Below, piece by piece: positions 42,540 through 50,888 of a stretch of DNA of 64,000 bases. Made by a program: the position numbers and the translations under genes. The DNA is taken from NCBI GenBank assembly GCA_963763885.1, contig CAVXQD010000001.1, positions 124,001 through 188,000 of the forward strand, written 5' to 3'. This DNA is from JANNBN01 sp963763885 (GTDB lineage: Bacteria > Actinomycetota > Acidimicrobiia > Acidimicrobiales > JANYDT01). The notes below the pieces were generated by a model. That model did no database searches. It saw only the letters and a list, made by a program, of their open reading frames with translations, and had not been told where the DNA came from. Each line of letters begins with the position of its first letter. Positions within the stretch are counted from its first letter, which is position 1.

Positions 42540-42899
42540 TCATCCGGGTAGTTGGCAGACGAATTCGACAAGCCGCCCATCCGGATCACGGGCATAGCCC
42601 GCGTAGTAGTTCGCGTGGATGTGAGGGGCCAATGCTGGTTCTCGATCCCGTGTTCCTCCGTTGTTTCCCGCTCGTTCGAACGCGACAAGCACCGCCGATC
42701 GAGATGGGGCTTGAAATGCGAAATGAACGTCGACCGAGGGTTGTCCCTCGCAAACCCAAAAGTCGAGTCGGCCCTCATGTCGAAACCCGCTCCTTGCGCC
42801 TTCCACTCCCAGCGCGTAGCCAAGCGGGTCAAGGACATCGGAATAGAACCGCACACACTCTTCGTGTCGAAGGGTAGATATTTCAAGATGGTCCAACAT
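42540..42899 (-). CDS. VOC-family protein
   Basis: A 119-residue glyoxalase-fold protein: MLDHLEISTLRHEECVRFYS-DVLDPLGYAL, with His4 as first metal-type ligand, FAFQAPSRSAVLVAFERAG in the middle (His-rich HFAFQ is the second-strand position), and YYAGYARDPDGRLVEFVCQL with the C-terminal Glu ligand. Length and motifs match single-domain VOC proteins such as lactoylglutathione-lyase-like enzymes. Divergent from glxA-type regulator 108 bases away; relationship unclear. Confidence 0.85.
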   Translation of the reverse strand: MLDHLEISTLRHEECVRFYSDVLDPLGYALGVEGARSGFRHEGRLDFWVCEGQPSVDVHFAFQAPSRSAVLVAFERAGNNGGTRDREPALAPHIHANYYAGYARDPDGRLVEFVCQLPG

Positions 42900-43007
42900 C
42901 TGGCCTCAGCGTCCGAGCCGTCCTCCGACGGCTTCTCCTCTGCAGTTTCAACTTCCGGTGGATTGATCGCAAGTGGCGAGAATGACATCCCCCACTAGAT
43001 TCGTGCC

Positions 43008-43976
43008 ATGTCCTTGTTGTGTGCTCATAACGTTGTCGCTCTCGTCGTGCCACATGGGAGCCTGTTTGAGATGGCGGTCGCCGCCGAAGTGTTTGGCCAG
43101 CCTTCACCGGTAGCGTGCCCCTGGTGGTATCGATTCCGTCTTGCGACACCGGACCCCGGACTGGTGAAGATGGATCTTGCTGGGGTGCACTGCTCGGGCG
43201 CCATCAGTTTGTTCCGCACCGCCGACACGATCGTGGTCCCCGGGTGGCCAGAACGGATGGCCGACACTGCACCGTTGATCCGAGAGCTGCAACGTGCAGC
43301 GCGGCGAGGCGCCCGAATTGTTTCCTACTGCACAGGATCGTTTCTTCTCGCTGAAGCAGGGCTTCTCGACGGGCTTGTCGCAACGACTCACTGGGGTGCC
43401 ATCGAGCGTTTCGGGGTCCGGTTTCCTGACGTTCAGGTCGATCCGAACGTGTTGTACGTGGACAATGGAACGATACTTACAGCGGCTGGGTCAGCGGCTG
43501 CGATCGACGTGTCGTTGCATATCGTTCGCAAGGACTTAGGCGCACAGGTAGCGACAGCCGTTGCGCGCGAAATGGTGACGGCACCGCACCGAAGTGGAGG
43601 GCAAGCCCAATTCGTTCCCGCGGAACTACCGCGTGCCAAACACGGCACAACGTTGGGCGAGCTACTCGTGTGGATGCTCGCCCGCCTCGACCAGGACCTT
43701 CCACTGCAGAGGATCGCTCGACAGGCAAACACGAGTTCTCGCACGCTCTCTCGACAGTTCGTCACGCAAGTCGGTGTCACGCCGCATCAGTGGCTGATCG
43801 AGCAACGGGTTCTCAAAGCCCAAACGCTTCTCGAACAAGGCGAACCAGTTGAGGTCGTCGCGCAACGCGTCGGTTTCCGAACTGGGACTGTGCTTCGCTC
43901 TCACTTCTCTCGACTGACCAGCACCTCGCCAAGCGACTACCAACGAACCTTCACCCGGTTGAGCGCCGGACACTAG
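43008..43976 (+). CDS. GlxA-type AraC-family regulator with DJ-1/PfpI domain
   Basis: A 322-residue protein. Residues 1-185 form a class I glutamine-amidotransferase-like (DJ-1/PfpI) domain, with SYCTGSFLLAEAGLLDG as the nucleophile-elbow equivalent (Cys present). Residues about 225-320 are an AraC/XylS double helix-turn-helix (LQRIARQANTSSRTLSRQFV, GVTPHQWLIEQRVLKAQTLL, VGFRTGTVLRSHFSRLTSTS). Typical GlxA architecture. Such regulators activate transcription in response to a small ligand. Upstream neighbour is a VOC gene in the opposite direction. Confidence 0.92.
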   Translation: MSLLCAHNVVALVVPHGSLFEMAVAAEVFGQPSPVACPWWYRFRLATPDPGLVKMDLAGVHCSGAISLFRTADTIVVPGWPERMADTAPLIRELQRAARRGARIVSYCTGSFLLAEAGLLDGLVATTHWGAIERFGVRFPDVQVDPNVLYVDNGTILTAAGSAAAIDVSLHIVRKDLGAQVATAVAREMVTAPHRSGGQAQFVPAELPRAKHGTTLGELLVWMLARLDQDLPLQRIARQANTSSRTLSRQFVTQVGVTPHQWLIEQRVLKAQTLLEQGEPVEVVAQRVGFRTGTVLRSHFSRLTSTSPSDYQRTFTRLSAGH

Positions 43977-44033
43977 AAGGCGGGGCTTCTGGCCCGATCG
44001 CAAGGAATGTGGTCGACAACCTAAGGTTGAAAT

Positions 44034-44486
44034 ATGGCCGCGGACCAGAAGCGAAACGATCCGAATCCGGATGGACTGCTCGTCGATATTGGTGTCGTGA
44101 TCGAGCGGACTGGTTTGCCAGCATCGACGTTGCATCACTGGGAACGAAAAGGTCTGATCCAGTCTGCTGGTCGCAGCGGTCTGAGACGCCAATATGCGCC
44201 CGACATCATTGAACGGCTCGCCTTCGTGGTGCTGTGCCAACGCGGGCAGTTCGCACTCGAATCGATCGTCGAGTTGATGGCTGATATCGAAGTTGGCACG
44301 AAAGACAAGTTGCAGCAACAACTGGGCTTGTTGATCGAGGAACGCCGCGGTCTTGACGCTTCGATTGAGGCGCTCGATCACGCGTTGCAGTGCCCCGAAC
44401 CGTTGCCGTATGAATGTCCCGGCCTGCGGGCGAAGCTTGCCGGTGCGTTTGGCGAAACGAACAGCCACGACCAAACTTCTCCTTGA
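44034..44486 (+). CDS. MerR-family transcriptional regulator
   Basis: A 150-residue protein with an N-terminal winged helix (LLVDIGVVIERTGLPASTLH-HWERKGLIQSAGRSGLRRQY), a dimerisation helix (LQQQLGLLIEERRGLDASIE) and a C-terminal effector end with two Cys in CPEPLPYECPG. It should bind the palindrome at 44486-44505, which overlaps its own 3' end, and activate the VOC/ABC operon by distorting a promoter with an over-long spacer. The Cys pair could sense a thiol-reactive compound; no SoxR iron-sulfur motif is present. Stop codon (44484-44486) lies in the operator. Confidence 0.88.
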   Translation: MAADQKRNDPNPDGLLVDIGVVIERTGLPASTLHHWERKGLIQSAGRSGLRRQYAPDIIERLAFVVLCQRGQFALESIVELMADIEVGTKDKLQQQLGLLIEERRGLDASIEALDHALQCPEPLPYECPGLRAKLAGAFGETNSHDQTSP

Positions 44487-44513
44487 CCTCAAGTCGACTT
44501 GAGGTGATCTGAT
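44483..44513 (+). promoter_or_regulatory. MerR-type promoter with 20-bp perfect palindrome
   Basis: TTGACC (44483-44488) and TCTGAT (44508-44513) are separated by 19 bases, the over-long spacer that MerR proteins correct. Inside lies ACCTCAAGTCGACTTGAGGT (44486-44505), a perfect palindrome resembling the enterobacterial SoxR box but with CG instead of TA at the centre. Transcription should begin near 44520, at the ATG, implying a leaderless mRNA. Confidence 0.75.
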
Positions 44514-44519
44514 GGCCGT

Positions 44520-44981
44520 ATGCCTACTCAGACCGAAGAACCAACAAACGTTGCCAATGCCAGTTCCGATCATGGAGTGATCGGGCTCCGCCACATCCAT
44601 CTACGCGTCGGGAACGTCCCAGTCGCGACAGCCTTCTATGTGGGCGCGTTTCATTTCCGGGTCGGGCTCAGTGTCCACGATGGTGCGATGGTGTTCCTCC
44701 AAACCCAAGGTGGTGATGACCTGCTAACCCTCAGTTCGCTTACAGTTCCAAGCGAACTCGACGGGCGAACCGACCAACCGGTGGGAACGAGCGGTGGCCT
44801 GGACCATTTCGGGATCCGAGTTGCTGACGGTGCAACGTTGGCTCGGGTCTTGGAACAGGTCACGCAGTTCGGAGGAACTGTTCTGAGTAGCGCAGTGGTG
44901 CACGGGGCGCCGACCGCGTTTGTCCGCGATCCTGACGGTTACGCGCTGCAGGTCTATGTCATGCCTTCGGTCGAATCGTGA
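44520..44981 (+). CDS. VOC-family protein (glyoxalase/bleomycin-resistance type)
   Basis: A 153-residue single-domain VOC protein: VIGLRHIHLRVGNVPVATAF-YVGAFHFRVG with His at the first ligand position, a middle LDHFGIRVADGATLARVLEQ, and AFVRDPDGYALQVYVMPSVE at the C-terminus (normally Glu ligand; here Gln, so metal chemistry may be weakened). The ATG lies at the predicted transcription start. It is the first gene of a MerR-controlled operon with an ABC exporter, suggesting a drug- or toxin-binding/detoxifying partner. Overlaps the next gene by GTGA. Confidence 0.85.
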   Translation: MPTQTEEPTNVANASSDHGVIGLRHIHLRVGNVPVATAFYVGAFHFRVGLSVHDGAMVFLQTQGGDDLLTLSSLTVPSELDGRTDQPVGTSGGLDHFGIRVADGATLARVLEQVTQFGGTVLSSAVVHGAPTAFVRDPDGYALQVYVMPSVES

Positions 44982-45931
44982 CTGGATCAATGGCGATTCG
45001 CGTGGATCAGTTGACAAAACGAGACCGCACCCGGGCACGAGTCGACGCACTCAGCTTTGAAGTTCCGGCCGGTGAAGTGGTCGGGTTGCTGGGACCGAAC
45101 GGTTCCGGTAAAACCACCGTCATGAAGATGCTCGTTGGGCTGGTTCGTCCATCGAGTGGCCAAGCGGAAATTCTTGGGTGCCGTGTTGGATCGAAGGAGT
45201 TTCCTGCTGCTCTGCGAAACGTAGGTGCACTTATCGAGTCGCCCGCGCTGTATGGGCAGTTGACGGTGACAGAAAACCTGGCGATCGAATCCGTGGCCCG
45301 CCGCACCCCCATTTCCAGTCAGGAAATGACTGATCTCCTCACCGAGGTCGGTCTGGCAGATCGTGCTGGTCAGCGAGCGTCAACGCTGTCGCTCGGGTTG
45401 AAGCAACGTCTCGGGATCGCGCTCGCACTGGTCACCAAACCAGCCTTGGTGCTGCTCGACGAACCGGCGAACGGTCTCGACCCGGCCGGAATTGTTGAGA
45501 CGCGATGGTTCCTTCGTCGTCTCGCAGAACGAGGCACGACGGTGCTCGTGTCGTCGCATCAACTCAACGAAGCCCAACAGACATGCACCCGGATTGTGGT
45601 CATGGCGGCCGGCCAAGTCGTCGCCGCAGGCCCAACCTCCGAGATCCTCCGCAGCCTTTCGGGCAACCGATTCATCGTTCGTGTGCAGACCAACGATCTC
45701 CCACTCGCAAAGTTCTGTCTCAGCCAGATCGGATGGGAATGGAGCACGGACGACTCAGCCACGACAATCGCGGTCACCGTCCCAGGCCGGCTGGGCGGAG
45801 CAGACCTCAATCGCGCCCTCGGCACTCGCGGTATCCACGCGATTGAAATCAGTGAGGTCGGCGTGACGTTGGAAGCCGCGTTTCTCGAATTGACCCGGAA
45901 CAACGAGGATCGCCAACATGTTGCGCGCTGA
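44978..45931 (+). CDS. ABC transporter ATP-binding protein (exporter, DrrA/CcmA type)
   Basis: A 317-residue ATPase with Walker A L-G-P-N-G-S-G-K-T-T (near residue 40), signature STLSLGLKQRLGIALALVTK, Walker B LVLLDEPANGLDP, and switch His in VLVSSHQLNEAQ. The C-terminal ~90 residues match the extension of multidrug and antibiotic ABC-2 exporters. GTG start overlaps the VOC stop. It pairs with the permease below, whose ATG overlaps its end by 14 bases. Confidence 0.93.
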   Translation: MTGSMAIRVDQLTKRDRTRARVDALSFEVPAGEVVGLLGPNGSGKTTVMKMLVGLVRPSSGQAEILGCRVGSKEFPAALRNVGALIESPALYGQLTVTENLAIESVARRTPISSQEMTDLLTEVGLADRAGQRASTLSLGLKQRLGIALALVTKPALVLLDEPANGLDPAGIVETRWFLRRLAERGTTVLVSSHQLNEAQQTCTRIVVMAAGQVVAAGPTSEILRSLSGNRFIVRVQTNDLPLAKFCLSQIGWEWSTDDSATTIAVTVPGRLGGADLNRALGTRGIHAIEISEVGVTLEAAFLELTRNNEDRQHVAR

Positions 45932-46643
45932 ACTACGCAAAGTCGTCTCGCAACGCGTTCCCCGGTTACTACTTGGGGTGATGTTGCTCGGTCACCTGGG
46001 ACCGTCACTCGCGCTCACCGTGTACACGCCCGACACACAAGCCGGCTACTCGACGACATGGACTCATGTATTTCAAATCCTTCCGTCGATCGTCGCGATT
46101 GCGTTCGGTGGCTGGGTGCTCGGCACGGAGTACCGCCAAGACACGCTGAAACGGCTGTTGACGAACGAACCGCGTCGAGGCCGAGTTCTCGCTGCGAAGG
46201 CGTTCGTCGGAGCATCGGTCCTTGTGACGTCGATTGTTTTCGTCGCTCTCGCCGGGTGGCTAACTGCTCGGGGGGTCGCTGCGATGCACGGGTACACGGT
46301 GGCGTGGAACGGCAGAGAACTGCTCTCGGGCGGACTGTTCGCTCTCGGCGCCGCGACCGTCGCGTTTGCGCTTTCAGCTGTTACCCGCAACGACGCAGCA
46401 GCGATGGTCGCCACGCTGGCTCTCGTGCTCATCCTCGATCCGTTACTCGCCAGGCTCCCATTGGTCGGCAAGTTCACGTTCGCGGGCGCACTCGAAACAA
46501 TCACCGCACGAGTCGGAGGGAACCGCGGTGGCATGTTCGACACAACCCTGCTGTCAAACCTCCAGGCAACCCTCACGCTTTCTGTTTGGCTCGGAGGTTT
46601 CCTGTGTGCGGCGACTCTTCTCTTCAATATTCGCGACGTCTGA
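45918..46643 (+). CDS. ABC-2 type membrane permease
   Basis: A 241-residue protein with six membrane helices (RLLLGVMLLGHLGPSLALTV, ILPSIVAIAFGGWVLGTEYR, ASVLVTSIVFVALAGWLTAR, GGLFALGAATVAFALSAVTR, MVATLALVLILDPLLARLPL, TLSVWLGGFLCAATLLFNIR) and the ABC-2 signature W-V-L-G-T-E-Y-R-Q-D-T-L-K-R. It starts within the ATPase gene. Together they form an exporter under MerR control, presumably for a toxic compound recognised by the regulator. Ends convergent with tetR. Confidence 0.9.
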   Translation: MLRAELRKVVSQRVPRLLLGVMLLGHLGPSLALTVYTPDTQAGYSTTWTHVFQILPSIVAIAFGGWVLGTEYRQDTLKRLLTNEPRRGRVLAAKAFVGASVLVTSIVFVALAGWLTARGVAAMHGYTVAWNGRELLSGGLFALGAATVAFALSAVTRNDAAAMVATLALVLILDPLLARLPLVGKFTFAGALETITARVGGNRGGMFDTTLLSNLQATLTLSVWLGGFLCAATLLFNIRDV

Positions 46644-46661
46644 GGCGAAAGCGTTCAGGGT

Positions 46662-47258
46662 TCAGGTGAGTTCGAGGATTGGGTTGATCATGGTCGCGAA
46701 TTTGGCTGCTGCTTCGTTCGGCGTGGCGCGTGTTCTTGTTGAGACGTAGTAGCGGAGCACGGCGACGGTTGCTCCTGCGAGGAACTCTGCGCGCATAGGT
46801 TCTGAGTCGTGGTCGAGGTGCTCGGTCCACGCGGCGACACACGCTCGGTGGAAGCGGTCGAGAATCTCGCCGAGTACCGGCTGGTGGAGAAGGGCACGGA
46901 AGAGTTCGGCCATCTCGTCGCAGTGTTCGAACAATGCGAGCAGCTCGGGTGGGTGACCGGGTGCGCCCATGTTCAACGTTGCGAGCACGTCGTCGATGCC
47001 GGAGGTAAGCACGTCGAGTTTGTTGTCGAAGTGTGCGTAGAACGTGGAACGGCTCACCTGTGCTGTGTCGATGATGTCTTGCACGGTGATCTGTTCCCAG
47101 CGGCGTCGCTGGACGAGGTCGAGGAGGGTGGTGTGGAGCAGGTTCCGGGATCGTGTGACGCGCGGATCGGGTCGTGAAGGCTCGGTTTCGGACAATGTTG
47201 GCGATTCGTTCGATTTCGGACGGATCCCGGTTGTTGTCGGTTGTCGCGCTGTCACCAT
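46662..47258 (-). CDS. TetR-family transcriptional repressor
   Basis: A 198-residue protein. The N-terminal ~30 residues are a polar extension (alternatives start later); the helix-turn-helix is clear: TLLDLVQRRRWEQITVQDII-DTAQVSRSTFYAHFDNKLDV. The C-terminal ligand domain (ELLALFEHCDEMAELFRALL, MRAEFLAGATVAVLRYYVST) is of the TetR_C33-like small-molecule type. It probably represses the divergent ABC operon through the inverted repeat at 47267-47291. Confidence 0.9.
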   Translation of the reverse strand: MVTARQPTTTGIRPKSNESPTLSETEPSRPDPRVTRSRNLLHTTLLDLVQRRRWEQITVQDIIDTAQVSRSTFYAHFDNKLDVLTSGIDDVLATLNMGAPGHPPELLALFEHCDEMAELFRALLHQPVLGEILDRFHRACVAAWTEHLDHDSEPMRAEFLAGATVAVLRYYVSTRTRATPNEAAAKFATMINPILELT

Positions 47259-47266
47259 GGCCGTAC

Positions 47267-47291
47267 GTTATCGAACATGGTGTTTGATAAC
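47267..47291. promoter_or_regulatory. probable TetR operator
   Basis: Inverted repeat GTTATCGAACA, spacer TGG, TGTTTGATAAC: 11-base arms with one mismatch. It spans the gap between tetR (start 47258) and the small membrane gene (start 47277), overlapping the latter's ATG, an arrangement suited to control of both divergent genes. Confidence 0.7.
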
Positions 47292-47483
47292 TCAGAAGTT
47301 GTTCGGAAACCGTTCTGGCAAAGGGTGCACGCGAACCTGCCGATTGTCGGAGTGGTGGTTTCGATCGTTGCTGTGGCGATTGGTATGCACACTGCCCTTC
47401 GAGGCTTGGCCGTGCTCGGCGTGGCTCACCTCGTACTGGTATTTGCTGTTGTTGGCGTTGCCCGTCATCGGCGGCGTTCGTGA
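47277..47483 (+). CDS. small two-helix membrane protein
   Basis: A 68-residue protein starting MVFDNSEVVRKPFWQRVHAN with two hydrophobic helices (LPIVGVVVSIVAVAIGM and GLAVLGVAHLVLVFAVVGVA) and a basic C-terminus (RHRRRS). Its stop overlaps the ATPase start (GTGA), so it is the first gene of the TetR-controlled exporter operon. Possibly an accessory subunit; family not recognised. The open frame starting at 47241 is less likely because it runs antisense across the operator and tetR. Confidence 0.7.
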   Translation: MVFDNSEVVRKPFWQRVHANLPIVGVVVSIVAVAIGMHTALRGLAVLGVAHLVLVFAVVGVARHRRRS

Positions 47484-48139
47484 ACGAAGTGGCGTTGCGA
47501 GCGCAGTCGTTGGTGAAGCAATTCGGTGCCACGACCGTCGTTGATGACGTGTCCTTTGATGTGCCGTATGGCGAGGTGACGGCGCTGCTCGGTCCGAACG
47601 GCGCCGGCAAGACGACGACGATGCGGATGATGGTTGGGTTGCTTCGTCCGACATCGGGTGACACGTTGCTCGATGGTGGTTTGCTCCGTGACACGGCGTC
47701 GTTGCGGCGGGTGCTTGGTGTTGTCACGAATCAACTTGGCGCCCATCCTGGCCATACTGCTGCGCTGCACCTCAGGACGATCACGCGAGAAGCCGGACTG
47801 GATCCGAGACGGGTCACCGAGGTGCTCGAGCTGGTCGGGCTCGCCGAGGTTGCTGCAAAGCGTGTGTCGACGTTCTCAACTGGCATGCGCCAGCGCTTGG
47901 CCCTCGCAGCAGCACTGCTCGGTCGCCCACGGATTCTTGTACTCGACGAACCCGCCAGCGGACTCGACGCGCCGGCGACGCTTTGGTTGCGTGATCTGCT
48001 CGCCCAACAAGCACGAGACGGTGTTGCGGTGTTGCTTTCAACTCACCAGATCGCCGATTTTCGTCCAATCTTCGAAGGCGTCGTTTCACTCACTGCTGGT
48101 CGCGTCGAACGCGCAGCGCGAGCCGGCATCGAATCGTGA
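47480..48139 (+). CDS. ABC transporter ATP-binding protein
   Basis: A 219-residue ATPase: Walker A L-G-P-N-G-A-G-K-T-T-T-M-R, signature VSTFSTGMRQRLALAAALLG, Walker B RILVLDEPASGLDAP, switch LLSTHQIADFRP. Shorter C-terminus than the paralogue at 44978-45931. GTG start. With the following permease it forms a second ABC-2 exporter in the same 4-kb interval. The permease start overlaps the stop as GTGA. Confidence 0.92.
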   Translation: MNEVALRAQSLVKQFGATTVVDDVSFDVPYGEVTALLGPNGAGKTTTMRMMVGLLRPTSGDTLLDGGLLRDTASLRRVLGVVTNQLGAHPGHTAALHLRTITREAGLDPRRVTEVLELVGLAEVAAKRVSTFSTGMRQRLALAAALLGRPRILVLDEPASGLDAPATLWLRDLLAQQARDGVAVLLSTHQIADFRPIFEGVVSLTAGRVERAARAGIES

Positions 48140-48942
48140 TTAGCGAGACCGAAACGGCCGACGCCCGTCGGACGCGCGTCAATCCGACGGTGCCGAGCGA
48201 AGGATTCCAGACGCGTTCGCGCCCGTTGTCAGCCGATCTTCTTGTTGCGATCGGCACGCCAGGGACGTGGATGTTGTTGGCCGGTTCGGTCGTCATGGCG
48301 GTCGTGTTCGCGGTCGCGAACCTGTCCCGTCTTGACGTGCTCGCATCCGAACAGTCGGTTCGGATCGCGATGCACAGCGCAACCGTGGCCCCGCTGGTGT
48401 TCGCCGCGATCGCCGGTGCCGTCGCGACGACCAGTGACTTGCGATACGCCACGATCGATCAACGGCTCTTGTCCAATCCCAGCCGACTGCGTTGGTTCGT
48501 GACCAAAGAGATCACCAGCGCAACGATTGGCGCGGTGTACGGCCTCGTCGGGGTCGGCGTCGCTGCGCTCTCGGTTTACGGGTACTACTCCGTCAGCAAC
48601 GTGCCGCTCGCACTCGGATCGGACCCGGTCCTGCGGGCGTTGGTGGGAACCGTGTTAGCGACACCGTTGCTGGCGGTCGCCGGTGCCGCCGTTGGGCTGC
48701 TGATCCGCAGCCAACCGGGAACGGTCGGGGCTGTCGTCGTGTGGTTGTTCGTCATCGAACCACCGGTTCTGCTCGGCGTGGCGGCTGTCGGCCGCTGGCT
48801 CCCCGGGGCCGCAGCACTTGCGCTCACCAACAGCCCCGACCCCGATCTTCTCAGCCAACCAATGGGCGCACTGGTCCTCGCAACGTGGACGGCCAGTTTC
48901 ATCGCAGCAGCATCCTGGAACCTCAGCCACAACGACATCTGA
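48136..48942 (+). CDS. ABC-2 type membrane permease
   Basis: A 268-residue protein with about six membrane helices (GTPGTWMLLAGSVVMAVVFA, TVAPLVFAAIAGAVATTSDL, ITSATIGAVYGLVGVGVAAL, VLRALVGTVLATPLLAVAGA, GAVVVWLFVIEPPVLLGVAA, LVLATWTASFIAAASWNLSH) and a polar N-terminal extension of ~40 residues. It lacks its own signal peptide as expected for this class. Final gene of the TetR-regulated exporter operon. Substrate unknown. Confidence 0.88.
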   Translation: MISETETADARRTRVNPTVPSEGFQTRSRPLSADLLVAIGTPGTWMLLAGSVVMAVVFAVANLSRLDVLASEQSVRIAMHSATVAPLVFAAIAGAVATTSDLRYATIDQRLLSNPSRLRWFVTKEITSATIGAVYGLVGVGVAALSVYGYYSVSNVPLALGSDPVLRALVGTVLATPLLAVAGAAVGLLIRSQPGTVGAVVVWLFVIEPPVLLGVAAVGRWLPGAAALALTNSPDPDLLSQPMGALVLATWTASFIAAASWNLSHNDI

Positions 48943-48983
48943 CATCACCCATTCAATGAACACCGAACCAACAGGACGAAACT

Positions 48984-50888
48984 ATGGACAATCAGTCGCT
49001 TCAGGCGGCTGGGATCTCCGAGGAGAAGATTCACGGTCGGGTTACTGTTCCGCGCATGGATACAACTGAGACAACCGTATTTGTGGCTCGGCGCGTGATC
49101 ACGATGGATCCGCAGCGTCCGAGCGCCGAGGCTGTGGCGGTGACCGGCGGGCGCATCGTTGCCGTTGGCTCGCTCGACGACGTGCGGTCAACGTTGGCCG
49201 AAGGCGAGTACACCGTGGACAGTCGGTTCGCCGACGCAGTACTCATCGCGGGTCTCATCGATCAGCATCTACATCCGGTTCTGGGTGCAAGCACGCTGAC
49301 GACCGAAGTGATCGCTCCGGAAGACTGGGTGCTGCCGACTCGCACTCACCTCGCAGCGAATAGTCCATCGGAGTACGACGATCGACTCCGCAGCGCGCAC
49401 GGCCGGCTTGCCGAAGGCGAGTGGTTGTTCTCCTGGGGATATCACAAGCTGTGGCACGGCGAGATGAGCCGCACACGTCTCGATGACATCGTTGGTGATC
49501 GCCCGGCAGCGGTATGGCAACGGTCGTGCCACGAATGGTTCCTCAACTCTGCCGCAATCGATGCCCTTGGCATCACTGCTGAGAACATGGCTGGGAAGGG
49601 CCACGCAAGCGAACAGGTCGACGTGGAACGTGGACATTTCTGGGAGAACGGTTGGATGGTTCTGCTTTCGCGTTATCTGATGCCGCGATTTCTCACCGAG
49701 TCTCGATTTCGGGCTGGCTTGCACCAACTGGTCACGTACCTCCACATGAACGGTGTCACGGCCATCAACGAACCTGGCATCGCGTGGAAGGTAGAGCCAT
49801 GGCATCTCTACCAAGAGATACTCGGCGCGCCGGATGTTCCATTCACCACCACGTTTCTCGTCGATGGTCGCAACCAATCGGTGCGCGGAATCGAGCCACA
49901 CGACGCCGTCGAAGATGCCAACGAACAGATTTCGCGGGCACCATCGGGCAAGGTGAGTCTCGTCGCCGGCCAAGTGAAGCTCTTTGCCGACGGTGCGATC
50001 ATCTCGCAATTGATGCAGATGCGAGATGGGTACCTTGATGCCCAGGGGAAGCCGAATCCGCATCATCACGGTGAATGGATCATGCAACCCGCTGAGCTTC
50101 GACGCTACTTCGATGCGTACTGGGATGCTGGCTGGCAGATCCATATCCATGTGAATGGAGATCTGGGCCTGGATGTGTTGCTGGACGTGATCGAAGACGC
50201 GATGGCTCGCCATCCCCGCATCGACCACCGCACGACGATTGTGCACTTTGCCAACTCGACGGAAGATCAGGTCGTGCGCATCGCACGTCTCGGCGCGATT
50301 GTTTCGGCGAATCCGTATTACCCGGTGGGCTTCGCCGACAAGTACGCAGAGTTCGGCCTCGGCCCGGATCGTGCCGACGTGATGGTTCGTGCCGGTTCCG
50401 TATGCGCGCAGAACATCTCGTTGTCCTTCCACTCGGATCTTCCAATGTGTCCGTCGGACCCGCTTGCGATGGCGGGGTATGCAGTGAACCGCCTCACGCA
50501 CTCAGGCCGGGTGGCGGGCCCGGAGCAACGGATCTCGTTGGATGACGCGTTGCGCGCCGTGACAATTGGCTCGGCCCACTCGTGGCGACGCGAGCACGAC
50601 CTCGGATCGGTCGAACCAGGAAAGATCGCAAACTTCACGGTGCTGAGCGTCGGGCCAGACGAGGTGGACCCAACTGAGCTGGCACGGATCCGTATTCTCG
50701 GATCGATTTTCGAGGGGCGATGGTTTCCTGTTCCGGTCGAGCACCAGAACGCACGCCTGTCCTCACGGACTATCGCTCCAGCCCGCGTTGACGTGGGGGA
50801 GATCGGTGACGCGTGCGATCACGGTTGCGGCTGCGAGGTCGCACAGTTTCTCACCGAACACCTGTCGACACGCGGTTTCGCCGCCTGA
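48984..50888 (+). CDS. metal-dependent amidohydrolase (YtcJ type)
   Basis: A 634-residue protein from ATG 48984 (RBS AGGA); a downstream ATG at 49056 begins MDTTETTVFVARRVITMDPQ, the usual family start, and is a shorter alternative. Amidohydrolase motifs: H-x-H in GLIDQHLHPVLG (near residue 93), the long insertion domain, then HVNGDLGLDVLLDVIEDAMA and HFANSTEDQVVRIARLGAIV-SANPYY, and a terminal LDDALRAVTIGSAHSWRRE-HDLGSVEPGKIANFTVLS. YtcJ-type enzymes are cytosolic and hydrolyse amides or N-formyl compounds. The last ~40 residues are Cys/His rich (DACDHGCGCEV) and unusual; they could bind a metal. Confidence 0.88.
   Translation: MDNQSLQAAGISEEKIHGRVTVPRMDTTETTVFVARRVITMDPQRPSAEAVAVTGGRIVAVGSLDDVRSTLAEGEYTVDSRFADAVLIAGLIDQHLHPVLGASTLTTEVIAPEDWVLPTRTHLAANSPSEYDDRLRSAHGRLAEGEWLFSWGYHKLWHGEMSRTRLDDIVGDRPAAVWQRSCHEWFLNSAAIDALGITAENMAGKGHASEQVDVERGHFWENGWMVLLSRYLMPRFLTESRFRAGLHQLVTYLHMNGVTAINEPGIAWKVEPWHLYQEILGAPDVPFTTTFLVDGRNQSVRGIEPHDAVEDANEQISRAPSGKVSLVAGQVKLFADGAIISQLMQMRDGYLDAQGKPNPHHHGEWIMQPAELRRYFDAYWDAGWQIHIHVNGDLGLDVLLDVIEDAMARHPRIDHRTTIVHFANSTEDQVVRIARLGAIVSANPYYPVGFADKYAEFGLGPDRADVMVRAGSVCAQNISLSFHSDLPMCPSDPLAMAGYAVNRLTHSGRVAGPEQRISLDDALRAVTIGSAHSWRREHDLGSVEPGKIANFTVLSVGPDEVDPTELARIRILGSIFEGRWFPVPVEHQNARLSSRTIAPARVDVGEIGDACDHGCGCEVAQFLTEHLSTRGFAA

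Noticed and set aside
44483..44513. Assigning the MerR protein as SoxR because of the SoxR-box-like palindrome
   Set aside because: The regulator lacks the Cys cluster that holds the SoxR [2Fe-2S] centre.
46624..47727. 367-codon minus-strand frame over tetR and the ATPase
   Set aside because: Out of frame with tetR and rich in Arg/Pro/Thr; a composition artefact of high GC.
49269..50501. 410-codon minus-strand frame
   Set aside because: Antisense shadow of the amidohydrolase, which has clear motifs; the shadow has none.
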